Below, one piece after another: positions 34,973 through 45,560 of a stretch of DNA of 64,000 nucleotides (position 1 is its first letter; each line of letters begins with the position of its first letter). The translations under genes and the position numbers were made by a program. Under the pieces are notes generated by a model. That model saw only the letters and a list, made by a program, of their open reading frames with translations. It made no database searches and was not told the DNA's origin. This DNA is from Margaritifera margaritifera (lineage: Eukaryota > Mollusca > Bivalvia > Unionida > Margaritiferidae): positions 6,905,501-6,969,500 of the forward strand of contig JAQPZY010001675.1 of the NCBI GenBank assembly GCA_029931535.1. The letters run 5' to 3'.

Positions 34973-35639
34973 GAAATTTAAGATTGTATTCTTTATCACT
35001 ATTCGTTTTATATGACATAATTGTTTCATATATTAGATGTTTTAGAATTTATTCTAAATTCTACAGAGAGTCAATACCTAGGTCATACAACGCCATGATA
35101 TTAGAAATCCTATAGGCTGGTTCAAGTTAGCTATTTGTTGTAACTGAACAGACGGGTATTATTTAATTATACGCAGCATGCATTGAATGATTAATGTAAT
35201 GTGTAACGAGGCGTAATTCATGTGCGCGCATGCGCAACATATATCAATACAAAAGTACTAACCGTGTCATATGTACTACACGGTTTAGTTGTTATACTTT
35301 TAGCTGTTCCATATGTATGGTTTGGTGGTGTGTGAAGTCACAGAACTCTGTGTGGTTTCGTGTGACGTGTACGCTGTGTCTGGTGACGTTGTTTCGGAAG
35401 AGTGTACTGGTTTTCTCGATGCGAGGGACCAAGGCTTCTCGATCAACGGGTCTGTGTTAATGTGAAGGCTCTCGAGGGACCCTTCAACAGACTGGGAGGG
35501 GTGGACCATGCGTGGTGGCTCCTTGACCATGGACTAGAGCGGGTGGAACCGTAGATACATCTTGGTAGTCAAACGGACGCCACGATAGTTATATTTATTG
35601 CGTGTTCTATTTGATTGTTATCTCAATATTGCTACCTGT

Positions 35640-35850
35640 GCAAAATTACATTCATTCCCATTTCAATATCGCTATATGTGTGATAGATTCATAATTTCAT
35701 ACATCCCCATTTCAATATCGTTATATGAACGACATATTCATAATTTCATACGTCCCCATTTCAATATCGTTATATGAACGACATATTCATAATTTCATAC
35801 ATCCCCATTTCAATATCGTTATATGAACGACGGATTCATAAATTCATATT
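35640..35850. repeat. Tandem repeat inside the LTR, about 50 bp, four copies
   Basis: The unit CCCCATTTCAATATCGTTAT plus ATGAACGACATATTCATAATTTCATACRT repeats three to four times with the first copy more diverged. Confidence 0.92.
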
Positions 35851-36262
35851 CCAACATCGCTTGTTAAATTGATAAATTGACGAGTTAACAGATTGATGGA
35901 TAAATGAGTATTCTATTGATAAGTGCATAAATCACATGCTTTGGTCACCCTTGGTACTTAATAAGACCTTGTTTATATTGGGGTGTAAATCATATACTCT
36001 TATTTGTCGATTGGTGATAGGATGCTATTCACGTTTGTTTAAAATTCCATTTGTTAAATCCATCTTTGATTTTTCTCGTTGAGTTACTTGTTGTTGATAG
36101 TTCCATGTTAGGAACTTTATAATTTTCCTTATCTTTTTGTTATAATGGTGTCAGATTTGTTCATCTTTAAATTGCGTTTATAAATAAACATCTTATTAAC
36201 GCAGTTGCTTTCGGTGTCTTCACTAATCCAGTCCCAACCCGGCTTCATCCTGTGACACATGG

Positions 36263-36345
36263 AAACCTTCATCCAACAAATCCAAGAACAGAAGAAAAGC
36301 TTCCAATTTTCTGGTACAGTTCTGTGGAACAAGCTTCCACTGCAT
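36263..36345 (+). pseudogene. LINE C-terminal fragment, right of the LTR
   Basis: The translation includes KSFQFSGTVLWNKLPLHVKS followed by Ala and a stop, the standard end of CR1/L2-type LINE polyproteins ('F...G...WN.LP..V..A'). It continues the fragment that ends at 34655, showing that the LTR inserted into a pre-existing LINE. Confidence 0.8.
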
Positions 36346-36517
36346 GTAAAATCTGCATAAAATATTACAGTATTTATGAAGTTATATCATGAATATGTAT
36401 GTTACTAATAGATTATAATATAATTTAGTATTTATAATACTAAAGACATGTTAAAATAAATAGTAATTACTATTATCTTTTGTATGATGCAGATTGTTAT
36501 ATTTTTTATGTGAGAAA

Positions 36518-36663
36518 GCTAGCCAGTAGCTTCCCATTGGTCAGTAGTTCTTCCCAGGGTCTTTCTGGGTTCTTCCTCCACCAAATATACTGGTGGCTAT
36601 GTATAGCCAATCATGTGCTGAAAAATGGCATTATACCCCACAAAACACAACAAAAAAAAAAAA
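36518..36663 (+). mobile_element. SINE family A, 5'-truncated copy
   Basis: Has the family body GGGTTCTTCCTCCACCAAAT, GTATAGCCAATCATGTGCTG, AAAAATGGC and an A-run tail; the tRNA-like head is absent. 5' truncation with an A tail is the normal outcome of LINE-driven insertion. An (ATT)n microsatellite follows at 36722-36757. Confidence 0.8.
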
Positions 36664-36720
36664 CTTAAGAAGGCCTTATGGGAAAACAGCCTTGACTAAA
36701 TGAGTCACCCTCTATAAATA

Positions 36721-36757
<37 letters not shown>

Positions 36758-36769
36758 TGTATGCAAGTC

Positions 36770-37310
36770 TGTGAGACAATGTTCATACCAAACTATTAAC
36801 AGAAAATGTTGAATGCTTCTTGAGCTGTGAAGATATGAAGTTAATTGCCAAGGGCCATAACTCTATCCAAAATGGAGTTGACAAGACAAAACCAACAAAA
36901 GGCACATCTAGGCCTATGAGACAATGCACACACCAAATCGCATCAATATGTTGAATGGTTCCTGAGCTATGCTGGTTACAGGGATCTGATGTAGTGCCTA
37001 ATTAAAATCAATGGAAAAAGGACAATAACTCTGTAAATTGGGCTCGATGTGACAAAACATTTAAAAGGCTTATCTACATGTAATAGGCAATTCACCTATC
37101 AAATAGCATCCAAGTAGTTGTAAGGGCTGCAAAGTTTTGGTGGTTACAAAATGTGTGAATGGATAGACAGATGGACAGATGGAAAGGGTGATTACTATAG
37201 GGCTGCTGCATCTCGATGCATGGCCCTAATAATGAATGAGAGCAACTGCTATAGCTCACCACTGCAAATACCCATGCTTTTTTTGCATATCCCAATGCCC
37301 CCTCTTGTAC
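36770..37310. repeat. Interspersed repeat of the 'ggccataactctatcc' type
   Basis: Collinear in part with 49990-50330 (GAGCTATGCTGGTTACAGGG, GACAATAACTC, ACATGTAATAGGCAATT.ACC blocks). Part of a dispersed family with no coding potential seen. Right of it, 37190-37310 looks like another interspersed repeat. Confidence 0.6.
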
Positions 37311-38089
37311 TCAACTCCATCCCCAGATAGCAACCCACTCATCATAATGCAAAAGTCATCACACATATTATGCATCTTATTGGTATGACTGCATCAGTTC
37401 AAAAAAGACAGTAGCAAGTAGCAAATTTGCTACCTGTCTTATGGTTTTGCTACTTGGTTAAAAATCCAGTACATAAGTTTTGTGACCAAGAATTCTGAAA
37501 AGAAAGATCCACACACACACACTTTCCACCCCACCCCTAAATACTTTTGCCTCTTGATAAGCGAGTTTGCTACTAGATGATGGAAGCAACAGTTTGCTAC
37601 CTGCTACTCCATGTCACCTTAAAATCATCGTGTTTTTCTCACTTTTAGATATAGCCATTTTGTCCCTCTTCCTTTGGTTTAAATAAATTCTGCTATAAGC
37701 TGTATCATGTTTTAACTGATTCTCACTGTGTCACTATGTAGGTTGCCTGTTACAGTGAGAAAACTAGGCATATCAAGTGTTAATAAGCATTGTATAAGTA
37801 AGGTGATCATTTCATTTTCTTGTGATTCTTTACACACATCAGCCAAACTAACACTCCCAGTGCTTGTATCAGACACATGGGTTTAAAGTTTATATGATTA
37901 TCCTACATCAAAAGTACAAAGACATTAACTTCAAGCCTCTGAGTTATGAGATGCTGAGGCAAAGACCCCATTGTCATCGTCATTAGTTTCAAATCAGGTG
38001 TTTCCTACAGTATCTACATACACAGAATAGCGATTTCTGTTCACTTACTGTAGCACACACAAAATGATGGCAGTGCAGGGCAGGGGAAG
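37311..38089. other. Intron 1 sequence, no recognised gene
   Basis: Contains short inverted text such as GTAGCAAATTTGCTAC (37410-37430). No exon is recognised. Confidence 0.45.
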
Positions 38090-38360
38090 TGGGGGCCCCC
38101 TTGTATTCGCTGGCTGAGGATTTGATCATGTCAAGAGTCTTTATAGTGCTATTTTTTCTATATCATCACAATGCATAGGAGACTTGTCAGGGAGCTGTCC
38201 ATTTTACAGAAGCAATTGTCAGCTATTGTCAGCGATAGAGGTAAGTAAAAATGGAAAACTTTGTTCTTCCTTGTTATGAGTTCTATGTGACGAAATGTTT
38301 AATATACTGAATGTTTCCGAATTTAGTCAAAATTTCTAGAATGTCAGACCTTTGTCAAAT
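38090..38360 (+). mobile_element. Diverged relative of the solo LTR
   Basis: Aligns with 34870-35060 of the LTR: an ATG-led frame MHRRLVRELSILQKQLSAIV ending SDR at a GTAAGT donor, followed by matching text (TTGTTCTT..TTGTTATG, TCTATGTGACGAAATG). Its own ends and target duplication are not visible, so it is a fragment of a related LTR family. Confidence 0.6.
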
Positions 38361-38889
38361 AATGTCATCATCATGCTATCAGACAGAATATAGTCTGTTT
38401 CAGGTTTGAAATTTGCCCCCCCCCCCCTCTCAACTCTCATTTACAGACGTGTGAAAACTTTGGACCACTTTTATCAGTCATGATGAAAACTTCTACAATG
38501 ATTACAGTGATGTTAAATGTCAATACTTCGAACAACAAACAAAAAATACTTTTAATCAAAATGGCACATCAGCATTCTTGAGAGGAATTGACAATTACAT
38601 GTATGTTAAAAATTTTATAACTCCAACACGAAGATACTGCTTGTTCTGTGAAGGTGGATATACTACGGATGTATGCTGACATGGATAATGGATACAATGC
38701 AACTTGTGTGGAGAGTATGGAAACTTCTGCTCTTTGCATAATGCATAATAATGGTCATCCAAAGAAGAAATCACCTATAATGATAGAGAAATGGGGATTT
38801 GTTAAATTTAGGGGAACAATGGCATTCTGGGGTGTGAATATGTCTCCCCAGACTTGCTCAATGTGCAACACTGTATCAGACTTACCATG
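38361..38889. other. No recognised gene
   Basis: A plus-strand frame of 80 codons (38648-38890) is present but not recognised. A C run lies at about 38407-38418. Confidence 0.45.
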
Positions 38890-39690
38890 AAGGTGAGCTC
38901 GGACTTTCAGACACAGAATATATTGGTTCCACATTACTCTAAGTGCAAACCACCCACAAAATTTGGTCACAAAAATGACTATAGAATAAAAGTTATTCTC
39001 CAAAACCAATATTTTTTTTAGGGACTTGGCCCTGACCTTTGACCTTTTGACCCCAATAGGCTTCTTCCATACCTTAAGAACAAGCTCTCCACAAACTTTG
39101 GTCAAAGCAAGTGTTTGAGAAATAAAGTTATTATGCAAAAACCACTTTCCTTCTTTCAATCATAGTGATTTTGACCTTTGGATCCCAACGTAAGTAAATC
39201 ACAAACTTTAGCGAGGTACTTAGTCAAGAACTAAACTTTTTGTACAAAAACCATTTTTCTTCTTTCAGTCAGTGATCTTGACCTTTGACCTTTTGATCAC
39301 AAAATCAACAGGCTTCATCATTAGCGCAGGTTCAAGTTTGGTCCAGGTCTGTAGAACAGAACTAATGTCATGTGCAGAAACCATTTTTCTTCTTTCAGTC
39401 ACAGTGACCTTCACCTTTGACCTTTGAAACAAAACCTATAGTGTTCTTTCTTACCCATGTGCAAGCTATCCACAAATTTTGGTCCATGTATATAATGTTG
39501 AACTTATGATATTGTGTGGAAACAATTTGTCTTTTATCAGTCACAGTAACCTTGACATTTGACCATTCGTCTCTGAAATCAATAGGCTTCTTCATCACTC
39601 CAAGTGCAAGCCAGCCACAAAGTCTGGTAACTGTAGATGATGGAGAACTCCGTTATTGTGTGGAAACGAAATAAGACAGACAGACAGACA
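38890..39690. repeat. Tandem array of TGACCTTTGACC-containing units, period about 130 bp
   Basis: Six diverged units each contain CCATTTTTCTTCTTTCAGTCA, (T)GACCTTGACCTTTGACC, then ...CAATAGGCTTCTTC and AGTGCAAGC.ATCCACAAA.TTTGGT. The text TGACCTTTGACCT occurs intact at 39033 and 39279. (GACA)n ends the array near 39675. Confidence 0.85.
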
Positions 39691-40384
39691 TGATAACATA
39701 ATACACATTATGTTGTTGAACATACATGTATATTCTATTGAGATAATCCTACATGTCTAATGCTTGATGCTTAAAGTTGTTGCCAAAATCCCTCAGTGAA
39801 GATCCTGTGAATTTAATACCACTAAGAATCATGTTTTACAAGGCTTTTCCAAAATTCTCAACACAACCAAGACTGACATCACATGAACTCCTAAATATGC
39901 ATGCATGCACAAAAAATACAAGTAATTTCATTCTGCATTGGTCGGTTAAAAATATATGTTTCAAAATTGAAAAACCATGATCATATTTTTGTTTAATGAT
40001 ATTCTAAGGAAAAATGAAGAGATTAAATTAGTGAAACAAAAATTTGTCATGATCTGCCAATTTTCATTTAAAAAAGGATATCTTTAAAATGGATAGGAAT
40101 ATTTTCACGTTTTTTTTAGTTTAATCCGCATAAATTTCTGCACATTTCATGCACTTATCTTATACCTCTGAAAACAAGGCATAATTGTCAAAATTCTGAT
40201 TTAAATTAATATTAGGGTTTTGAAATTTTGTTGTTCCACTTCAAAAGCTCGTTTTTATTCAATAATATCTTTGTTCTCATGCACTACTTTGTTAAAGTTT
40301 ATATGCTATTTCAAATCAAATTTTTTCAAGCTTGAATTCAATAGGTAGCTTACAGTACTTTTATTATTTATCAAATTGAAACAT
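39691..40384. other. Intron 1 sequence, no recognised feature
   Basis: AT-rich, with no exon, element or long repeat recognised. Confidence 0.5.
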
Positions 40385-40880
40385 TGGAAAAACCCTGTAT
40401 TGACTACTTAAGGGACATTCACTGGAAAAACCCTGTACTGACTACTTAAGGGACAGTCACTGGAAAAACCCTGTACTGACTACTTAAGGGGCATTCACTG
40501 GAAAAACCCTGTACTGACTACTTAAGGGACATTCACTGGAAAAACCCTGTACTGACTACTTAAGGGACATTCACTGGAAAAGCCCTGTACTGATTACTTA
40601 AGAGACATTCAATGGAAAAACCCTGTACTGACTACTTAAGGAACATTCACTGGAAAAACCCTGTACTGACTACTTAAGGGGCATTCACTGGAAAAAACCT
40701 GTACTGACTACTTAAGGGACATTCACTGGAAAAACCCTGTACTGACAACTTAAGGGACATTCACTGGAAAAGCCATGTACTGATTACTTAAGAGACATTC
40801 AATGGAAAAACCCTGTACTGACTACTTAAGGAACATTCACTGGAAAAACCCTGTACTGACTACTTAAGGGACATTCACTT
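40385..40880. repeat. 38-bp minisatellite, 13 copies
   Basis: The unit CATTCACTGGAAAAACCCTG plus TACTGACTACTTAAGGGA is repeated with clustered variants (AAGAGACATTCAATGG, AAGGAACATT) that recur about every five to six units, hinting at duplication of multi-unit blocks. Confidence 0.96.
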
Positions 40881-40949
40881 GAACTCCTTGTTTGATCTAA
40901 TTTCTCGGGTTAAAGAGAGGCTCACCTCATTAGTGGCCTGGTAGAAAAC

Positions 40950-41143
40950 TGGGTTAATAAATTGGTCTGTCAACTATAATAAAACGAAGACAATGTTGCT
41001 TGGATCTAGACAAGACTTCTAACCAATAACAATCCTAAATTGGAGCTGATTGTATATGATGCTTCAATTGAACAGGCTGATGTTGTGCAATTACCAGAAG
41101 TACATGTTGGTAAAAGTCTTGAATGGAATAGGGAACATGATTA
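40950..41143 (+). pseudogene. LINE reverse-transcriptase fragment, left part
   Basis: Translates to VNYNKTKTMLLGSRQ, a stop, then in another frame LELIVYDASIEQADVVQL and HVGKSLEWN. This is the RT block with 'KTK.M..GSR' followed by '...YLGV..D..L.W..H' of CR1/L2-type LINEs, with the YLG step degraded. Interrupted at 41144 by a MITE and resumed at 41362. Confidence 0.75.
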
Positions 41144-41361
41144 GTGTATATATTCACTTACAAGTCATATCCAACTGCAAACCGCATAGACCCAGATCTG
41201 TTGTCACATAATTCCACCAGTAGATCTGTATCTATCCAGTTTGTTAGGACTAATCAGTAGAACAAACAACACAGACCCTGATCTGCCATCGCATAATGCA
41301 CCAACAGATCAGTGTATTTGTTGTTTGCAGTTGGACCCAACTTATATGTGAGTATATATGG
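41144..41361. mobile_element. Double-hairpin MITE inserted in a LINE
   Basis: TA (41142-41143, 41362-41363) borders a full element. Terminal GTGTATATATTCACTTACAAG pairs with the inverse of the right end, and both hairpins and the spacer GTTAGGACTAATCAGTAGAAC are present. LINE coding sequence lies on both sides. Confidence 0.85.
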
Positions 41362-41363
41362 TA

Positions 41364-41650
41364 TATATATATGTTCCACATTAAGTTCCAGAATGTATCC
41401 ATATTATTAAGGATAACAAGTTATTTGGCACCCAAATTCCGCATATTTTTCTATAATTCATATATTCTAACACTTCTGGACAACTGCTGCACAATTATGG
41501 GAAATACATCTGCCAGTAATATTGATACAAACCCAAATCTTCTGAAGAAGGCAGCAAGAATGATCTTGAATCTTGCATATGACACACCATAAAAAAATGT
41601 TTTCCATCTTGAAATGGCTGAATTTTGAACAGTGACTTGCCCCCCACAAA
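41364..41650 (+). pseudogene. LINE reverse-transcriptase fragment, right part
   Basis: The frame reads RIFFYNSYILTLLDNCCTIM, GNTSASNID, then LLKKAARMILN and AYDTP before a stop. This matches the C-terminal RT/thumb region of CR1/L2-type LINEs ('..FYN.Y..P.LDYC...WGN......I..LQKRAARII.....TP'). It continues the fragment left of the MITE. Same strand as the LINE pieces at 0.6 kb and 34 kb. Confidence 0.82.
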
Positions 41651-41744
41651 CTGCATATACCATCCCATAAACTCTTCTGGTCTATGACCAGTAGTGCTAA
41701 AAACGAGTAGCATGTACATTATACACCAGTGCTGTGTTTAATGG

Positions 41745-42790
41745 TCCTCTATATAGGCACTAGTATGGCATGGTTTACTTTGAAGATTACTAACCAAAAA
41801 GTTTAATTGCCTCAACCTTTGGTCAAGGTATGCAGTCTTAAACTAAACCTAATGTGCAGAAACAATTATTTTCCTATTAGACTTACCTTGACTGCAACCT
41901 CACTATTACTTTAAGCAAAAGCCATCCACAAAGTCTATCCATCCACAAAGTCTATTCAGTGAACTTATTATAGAACAAAAGTTATTTTGTAAAACCCATT
42001 TTTCTTTGAACCACAATGACCATAACCTTTGACCTTCTGACTCCAAATCAAGAGGCCTCTTCCAAACGTTAAGTGCAAGCCTTCCACAAAAACTGGTCAA
42101 GGTATTAAAGTTATTATGCAACAAACATTTTCTTCTTTCAAAGTGACCTTGACCTATGACTTTTTAACCCCAAAATCAATGTTTCTTTCTTACCAAACAT
42201 GTCAGTGATTCACAAACTGAAATTTATGTGCAGAAACCATTTTTGATCTTTCAGTCAGTGCCCCTGACAATTGACCTTTTGACCCAGAAATTCATTGGGT
42301 TTTCCCTTACCCCAAGTGCAATCCATCCACAAAGTTTGGTCCTGGTATGTGATGTAGAACCAATATTATTGTACAAAAACTATTTTCTTCTTTTAGCCAG
42401 TGATCTTGACCTTTGAACTCTTGATTTCAAAACTCTTAGGCTTCTTCGTTACCCAAAGTGCAAGTCATCCACAAAGTTTGGTAAGCATAGATTGCAGAGT
42501 ACTGAGTTATTGCAAGAAAACCATTTATATTTTTTCAGTCAGTGACCTTGACCTTTGCCCCAAAATCAACAAGGATTTTCCTCTCCCCAAGTGGAAGCCA
42601 TCCACAAAGTTTGGTAACTGTATATGGTGGAAAACTTCAGTTATTGTATGGAAACCATTCTGCCCTTTTTACCCTGAAATCAACTGGGTTCTTCCTTACC
42701 CCAATTGCAAGCGATCCACAAAGTTTGGTAACTGTAGATGGTGGACAACTCGAGTTATTGTACAGAAACGAAATTGATAACAGAAAGATA
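41745..42790. repeat. Second TGACCTTGACC-family array, period about 130 bp
   Basis: About eight diverged units related to 38890-39690. Each carries variants of TGACCTTGACCTTTGACC, CAAGTGCAAGCCATCCACAA and TTTGGTAACTGTA..TGGTGGA. Moderately long overlapping open frames here (up to 125 codons) are by-products of the repeat. It ends about 70 bases from exon 1. Confidence 0.85.
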
Positions 42791-42861
42791 GATGAACATC
42801 ATCATAATATGCTCTACCCTATGGAAAGCATATAAAAACTGATGGGATATTTCTGACTCAC

Positions 42862-43126
42862 CTTCTTCTATATCATTTCTTGCAGCTGCTTCCAGTAAAA
42901 CAATATTATTGATAAATTTAACTCGCTGAGTCCGATTCTTTTTTACTTGCTTATTATTAGAGGACTGTTTTCGTTTTTTAGAACTGTCTTTTTCCAACTG
43001 TTTTTCATATGCACCCCATCGTTTCAGCTGAGCTAACCTTCGTTTTTTGGCATGTTTCAGGCGTTCAGGAGTGTTCATCTTTTCCACCGAGGCAATTTCT
43101 GCCACGAGTTCTGAATGATCAGCCAT
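42862..43126 (-). CDS. PPP1R16: PPP1R16-like protein phosphatase 1 regulatory subunit, coding exon 1
   Basis: The exon encodes the N-terminus, 88 codons plus the first base of a split valine codon. It begins MADHSELVAEI, as family members do. Residues 30-37 (RLAQLKRW) fit the MyPhoNE motif R-x-x-Q-[VIL]-[KR]-x-[YW], and RVKF at 68-71 is the PP1 catalytic-subunit docking motif (RVxF). VLLEAAARNDIEE then opens the ankyrin domain. Family proteins target PP1 to membranes or the cytoskeleton and modulate its activity. The start is supported by an in-frame TGA four codons upstream and an ACCATGG context. The donor is GTGAGT. Between the motifs lies a Lys/Ser/Asn-rich linker. Whether it is the A or B paralogue cannot be said; invertebrates often have a single gene. 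Confidence 0.95.
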
Positions 43127-43354
43127 GGTAAAATTTCAAGAAAATCTATTCTTTAGCACAAGAAAACAATAGATCCTACAACATCACTGATAATTTAAAC
43201 AATAATAATACATCCAGATCCAAACTGTGAATCAGCTGTTGGTTTACCCAGATGGCCATATGTAAATACCAGGGGAAGAGTAGAAAAGCTTTCCTTCAGG
43301 CTCTCAAGCATTTCTGCTTGTCCAGAAAATTGCTGCCTGCTTTCCTTGCCAGAC
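43127..43354 (-). other. PPP1R16: Probable 5' untranslated part of PPP1R16 exon 1
   Basis: Upstream of the ATG on the minus strand, a good 3' splice site (ACTCTCCTTCAG before GTCTGG) lies at 43354-43355. If used, the exon would carry 228 nt of leader before the ATG, and the true transcription start would lie further right. Alternatives are a separate leader exon ending at GTAAAC (about 43250) or an acceptor at TTGTAG about 50 nt upstream of the start. Inferred only. Confidence 0.45.
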
Positions 43355-43812
43355 CTGAAGGAGAGTAAAAATTGTGATAAAAACTTTGAAAAATATGTTT
43401 AACTTTAAACTGGGAAAATATTCACAAATTTAAACACAAAATTTGAGAAAAATAATTAACTGTGTGCAGTCTGAAATAATCTCTATCTATCCCACAGTAT
43501 ATGCTTTTAAATGGCTCATCAAATTAGTATTAAAAATGCATTTCTGCTAACAAACATTCATTACTCACCATTGAAGTCAAGATCATGAATCAAGTGTCTG
43601 ATTGTTTTATACACATTCAACTTTCACAAACTGTTGGGTTAAAAAAAAAAGGAAAACAATAAAAGTGCTTCCAAAATCTGATGTACTAGATGAATTTGTA
43701 TCAAAATTTGCTTCTGACCCAAGAATAATATGAAATTTGATTCTGACATTGACCTCTGGATCAAGAACAAATTCTTATAAAGATTCACTTTATTCTCTTA
43801 CTTTGCATAATA
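43355..43812. other. Upstream region, no recognised promoter
   Basis: AT-rich sequence with no CpG island, no clear TATA box and no exon recognised. Confidence 0.45.
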
Positions 43813-44029
43813 CAGTGGAAGCTGTAGTAAAGACCACCTGTTTTAAGAAACCACTTGTCTTTAAAATAATCAGAGTCAATGATTGATATTTTAGCTGCTC
43901 AAAAAAACCTGTATTTAAGAATCAACTATCTTCGGTAACCAATTATTGAGGGTTTCCACAAGTGACACTATCTTCAGTGACCAATTTTTCATGGTTTGCA
44001 CTAGTGATCTTTTATCACAGTTTCCACTG
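43813..44029. mobile_element. pogo-like MITE (CAGTGGAA ends)
   Basis: The left end CAGTGGAAGCTGTAGTAAAGA follows TA. The inverted right end CAGTGGAAACTGTGATAAAAG matches over about 21 bases with few differences. The right flank is TC, so one side of the TA duplication is mutated. Internal text has ACTATCTTC.GT.ACCAAT twice. Confidence 0.75.
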
Positions 44030-44312
44030 TCTATCCTTTTCTTACAATTAAACATTGAAAATTCTGTGAAAAAGACACAAGGGCAAGAAAATGGACACAC
44101 ATTTTGTGGAACTCGGTATCATTTTACTTTTCTGTCAAAAAAGAGGTCTGCTGGACATGAAAATTAATTGTTCAATATTAAATTTGAACGGGTACTGGTC
44201 TAATAGTCCAACTTTGTACATGACTGTCTAATATAACCGAACCACACCTGCTGAAAATAAAAAAATGACTATATTCACACCCATCAATCCAAAAAATATG
44301 TATGTGTGCACA

Positions 44313-44675
44313 TGAACACTACATATACATACTCTATAATATGTATGTGTGCACATGAACAATACATATACATACTGTATAATTTGTATGTGTGCACATG
44401 AACACTACATATACATACTGTATAATATGTATGTGTGCACATGAACACTACATATACATACTGTATAATATGTATGTGTGCACATGAACACTACATATAC
44501 ATACTGTATAATATGTGTGCACATGAACAATACATATACATACTTTATAATATGTATGTGTGCACATGAACAATACATATACATACTCTATAATATGTAT
44601 GTGTGCACATGAGCACTACATATACATACTGTATAATATGTATGTATGCACATGAACACTACATACACATACTGT
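44313..44675. repeat. 43-bp minisatellite, about eight copies
   Basis: The unit ATACATACTGTATAATATGT plus ATGTGTGCACATGAACACTACAT repeats with CACT/CAAT variants and one 6-bp deletion. Units contain the palindromes TGTGCACA and GTATAC-like text, so each can form small hairpins. Confidence 0.95.
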
Positions 44676-44980
44676 ATGGCAGATGCACAAAATGCATGGT
44701 AACTACTAGTAATAAACACACTAAATCCAGCTTATTCCTACTGAAGGATACACAAACATGTGTGGGAAAATAAGGCAAACCACCAGTCACTAATGCTAAA
44801 AATTCCACTTAATCCCACTTGACTCCTCTCAATATCTGATAAAAAGTCAGGGGGAATTAAGCAGACCGCTATAAATCTGCTTAAACCTAACTTAAGTAGA
44901 AAAAAGCCCTCCACTGATAATCAGCTGGCAGTACTATGAACTGCATATAAGCAGCTATTTAAATGAATCTGATCATATGC

Positions 44981-45560
44981 TCTTTTTGTTAATCAGAAGA
45001 CTTATCCCTGCACTAATAGTGCTTCAAATCATCATCTAAATTACTGTTTTTGTTAATCAGAAGGCTTATCTCTGCACTAATAGTGCTTCAAATCATCATC
45101 TAAGTTACTGTTTTTGTTAATCAGAAGACTTTAACCCTGCAATGATAGTGCTTCAAATCATCTAAATTACTGTTTTTGTTAATCAGAAGGCTTATCTCTG
45201 CACATATAGTGCTTCAAATCATCATCTAAATTACTGTTTTTGTTAATCAGAAGGCTTATCTCTGCACTAATAGTGCTTCAAATCATCATCTAAGTTACGT
45301 TACTGTTTTTGTTAATCAGAACTTATCCCTGCACTGATAGTGCTTCAAATCATCATCTAAATTGCTGTTTTTGTTAATCAGAAGACTTATCCCTGCACTG
45401 ATAGTGCTTCAAATCATCATCTAAATTACTGTTTTTGTTAATCAGAAGGCTTATCCCTGCACTAATAGTGCTTCAAATCATCATCTAAATTACTGTTTTT
45501 GTTAATCAGAAGGCTTATCCATGCACTAAGAGTGTTTCAAATCATTATCTAAATTACTTC
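44981..45560. repeat. Minisatellite of about 63 bp, nine copies
   Basis: The unit CTGTTTTTGTTAATCAGAAG plus GCTTATCYCTGCACTAATAGTGCTTCAAATCATCATCTAAATTA repeats; one copy has an extra ACGTT and one lacks AAG. Confidence 0.95.

Larger units (their letters stand above)
34656..36257 (+). mobile_element. Solo LTR (1.6 kb)
   Basis: The element begins TGTCACGG and ends CCTGTGACA, giving the canonical TG...CA termini with inverted TGTCAC. A perfect 5-bp duplication, CATGG, lies at 34651-34655 and 36258-36262. Inside are a TATA-like CTATAAA (34891), an ATG-led mini-frame (34912) ending at a GTATGT donor (34967), a roughly 50-bp tandem repeat (35640-35850), and an AATAAA signal near 36183 close to the right end. 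No gag or pol remains, so this is a single LTR left after recombination. Orientation is inferred from the TATA and AATAAA order. CpG-containing text is richer here than around it, suggesting relative youth. Confidence 0.85.

Noticed and set aside
42228..42835. Overlapping plus-strand frames of 62-125 codons
   Set aside because: They coincide with the TGACCTTGACC-family array and repeat its units in shifting frames.
43250..43354. Separate upstream coding exon on the minus strand
   Set aside because: The stretch is open in one frame and has a good acceptor, but that frame is not in phase with the PPP1R16 start and stops before it; a 5' untranslated role is simpler.
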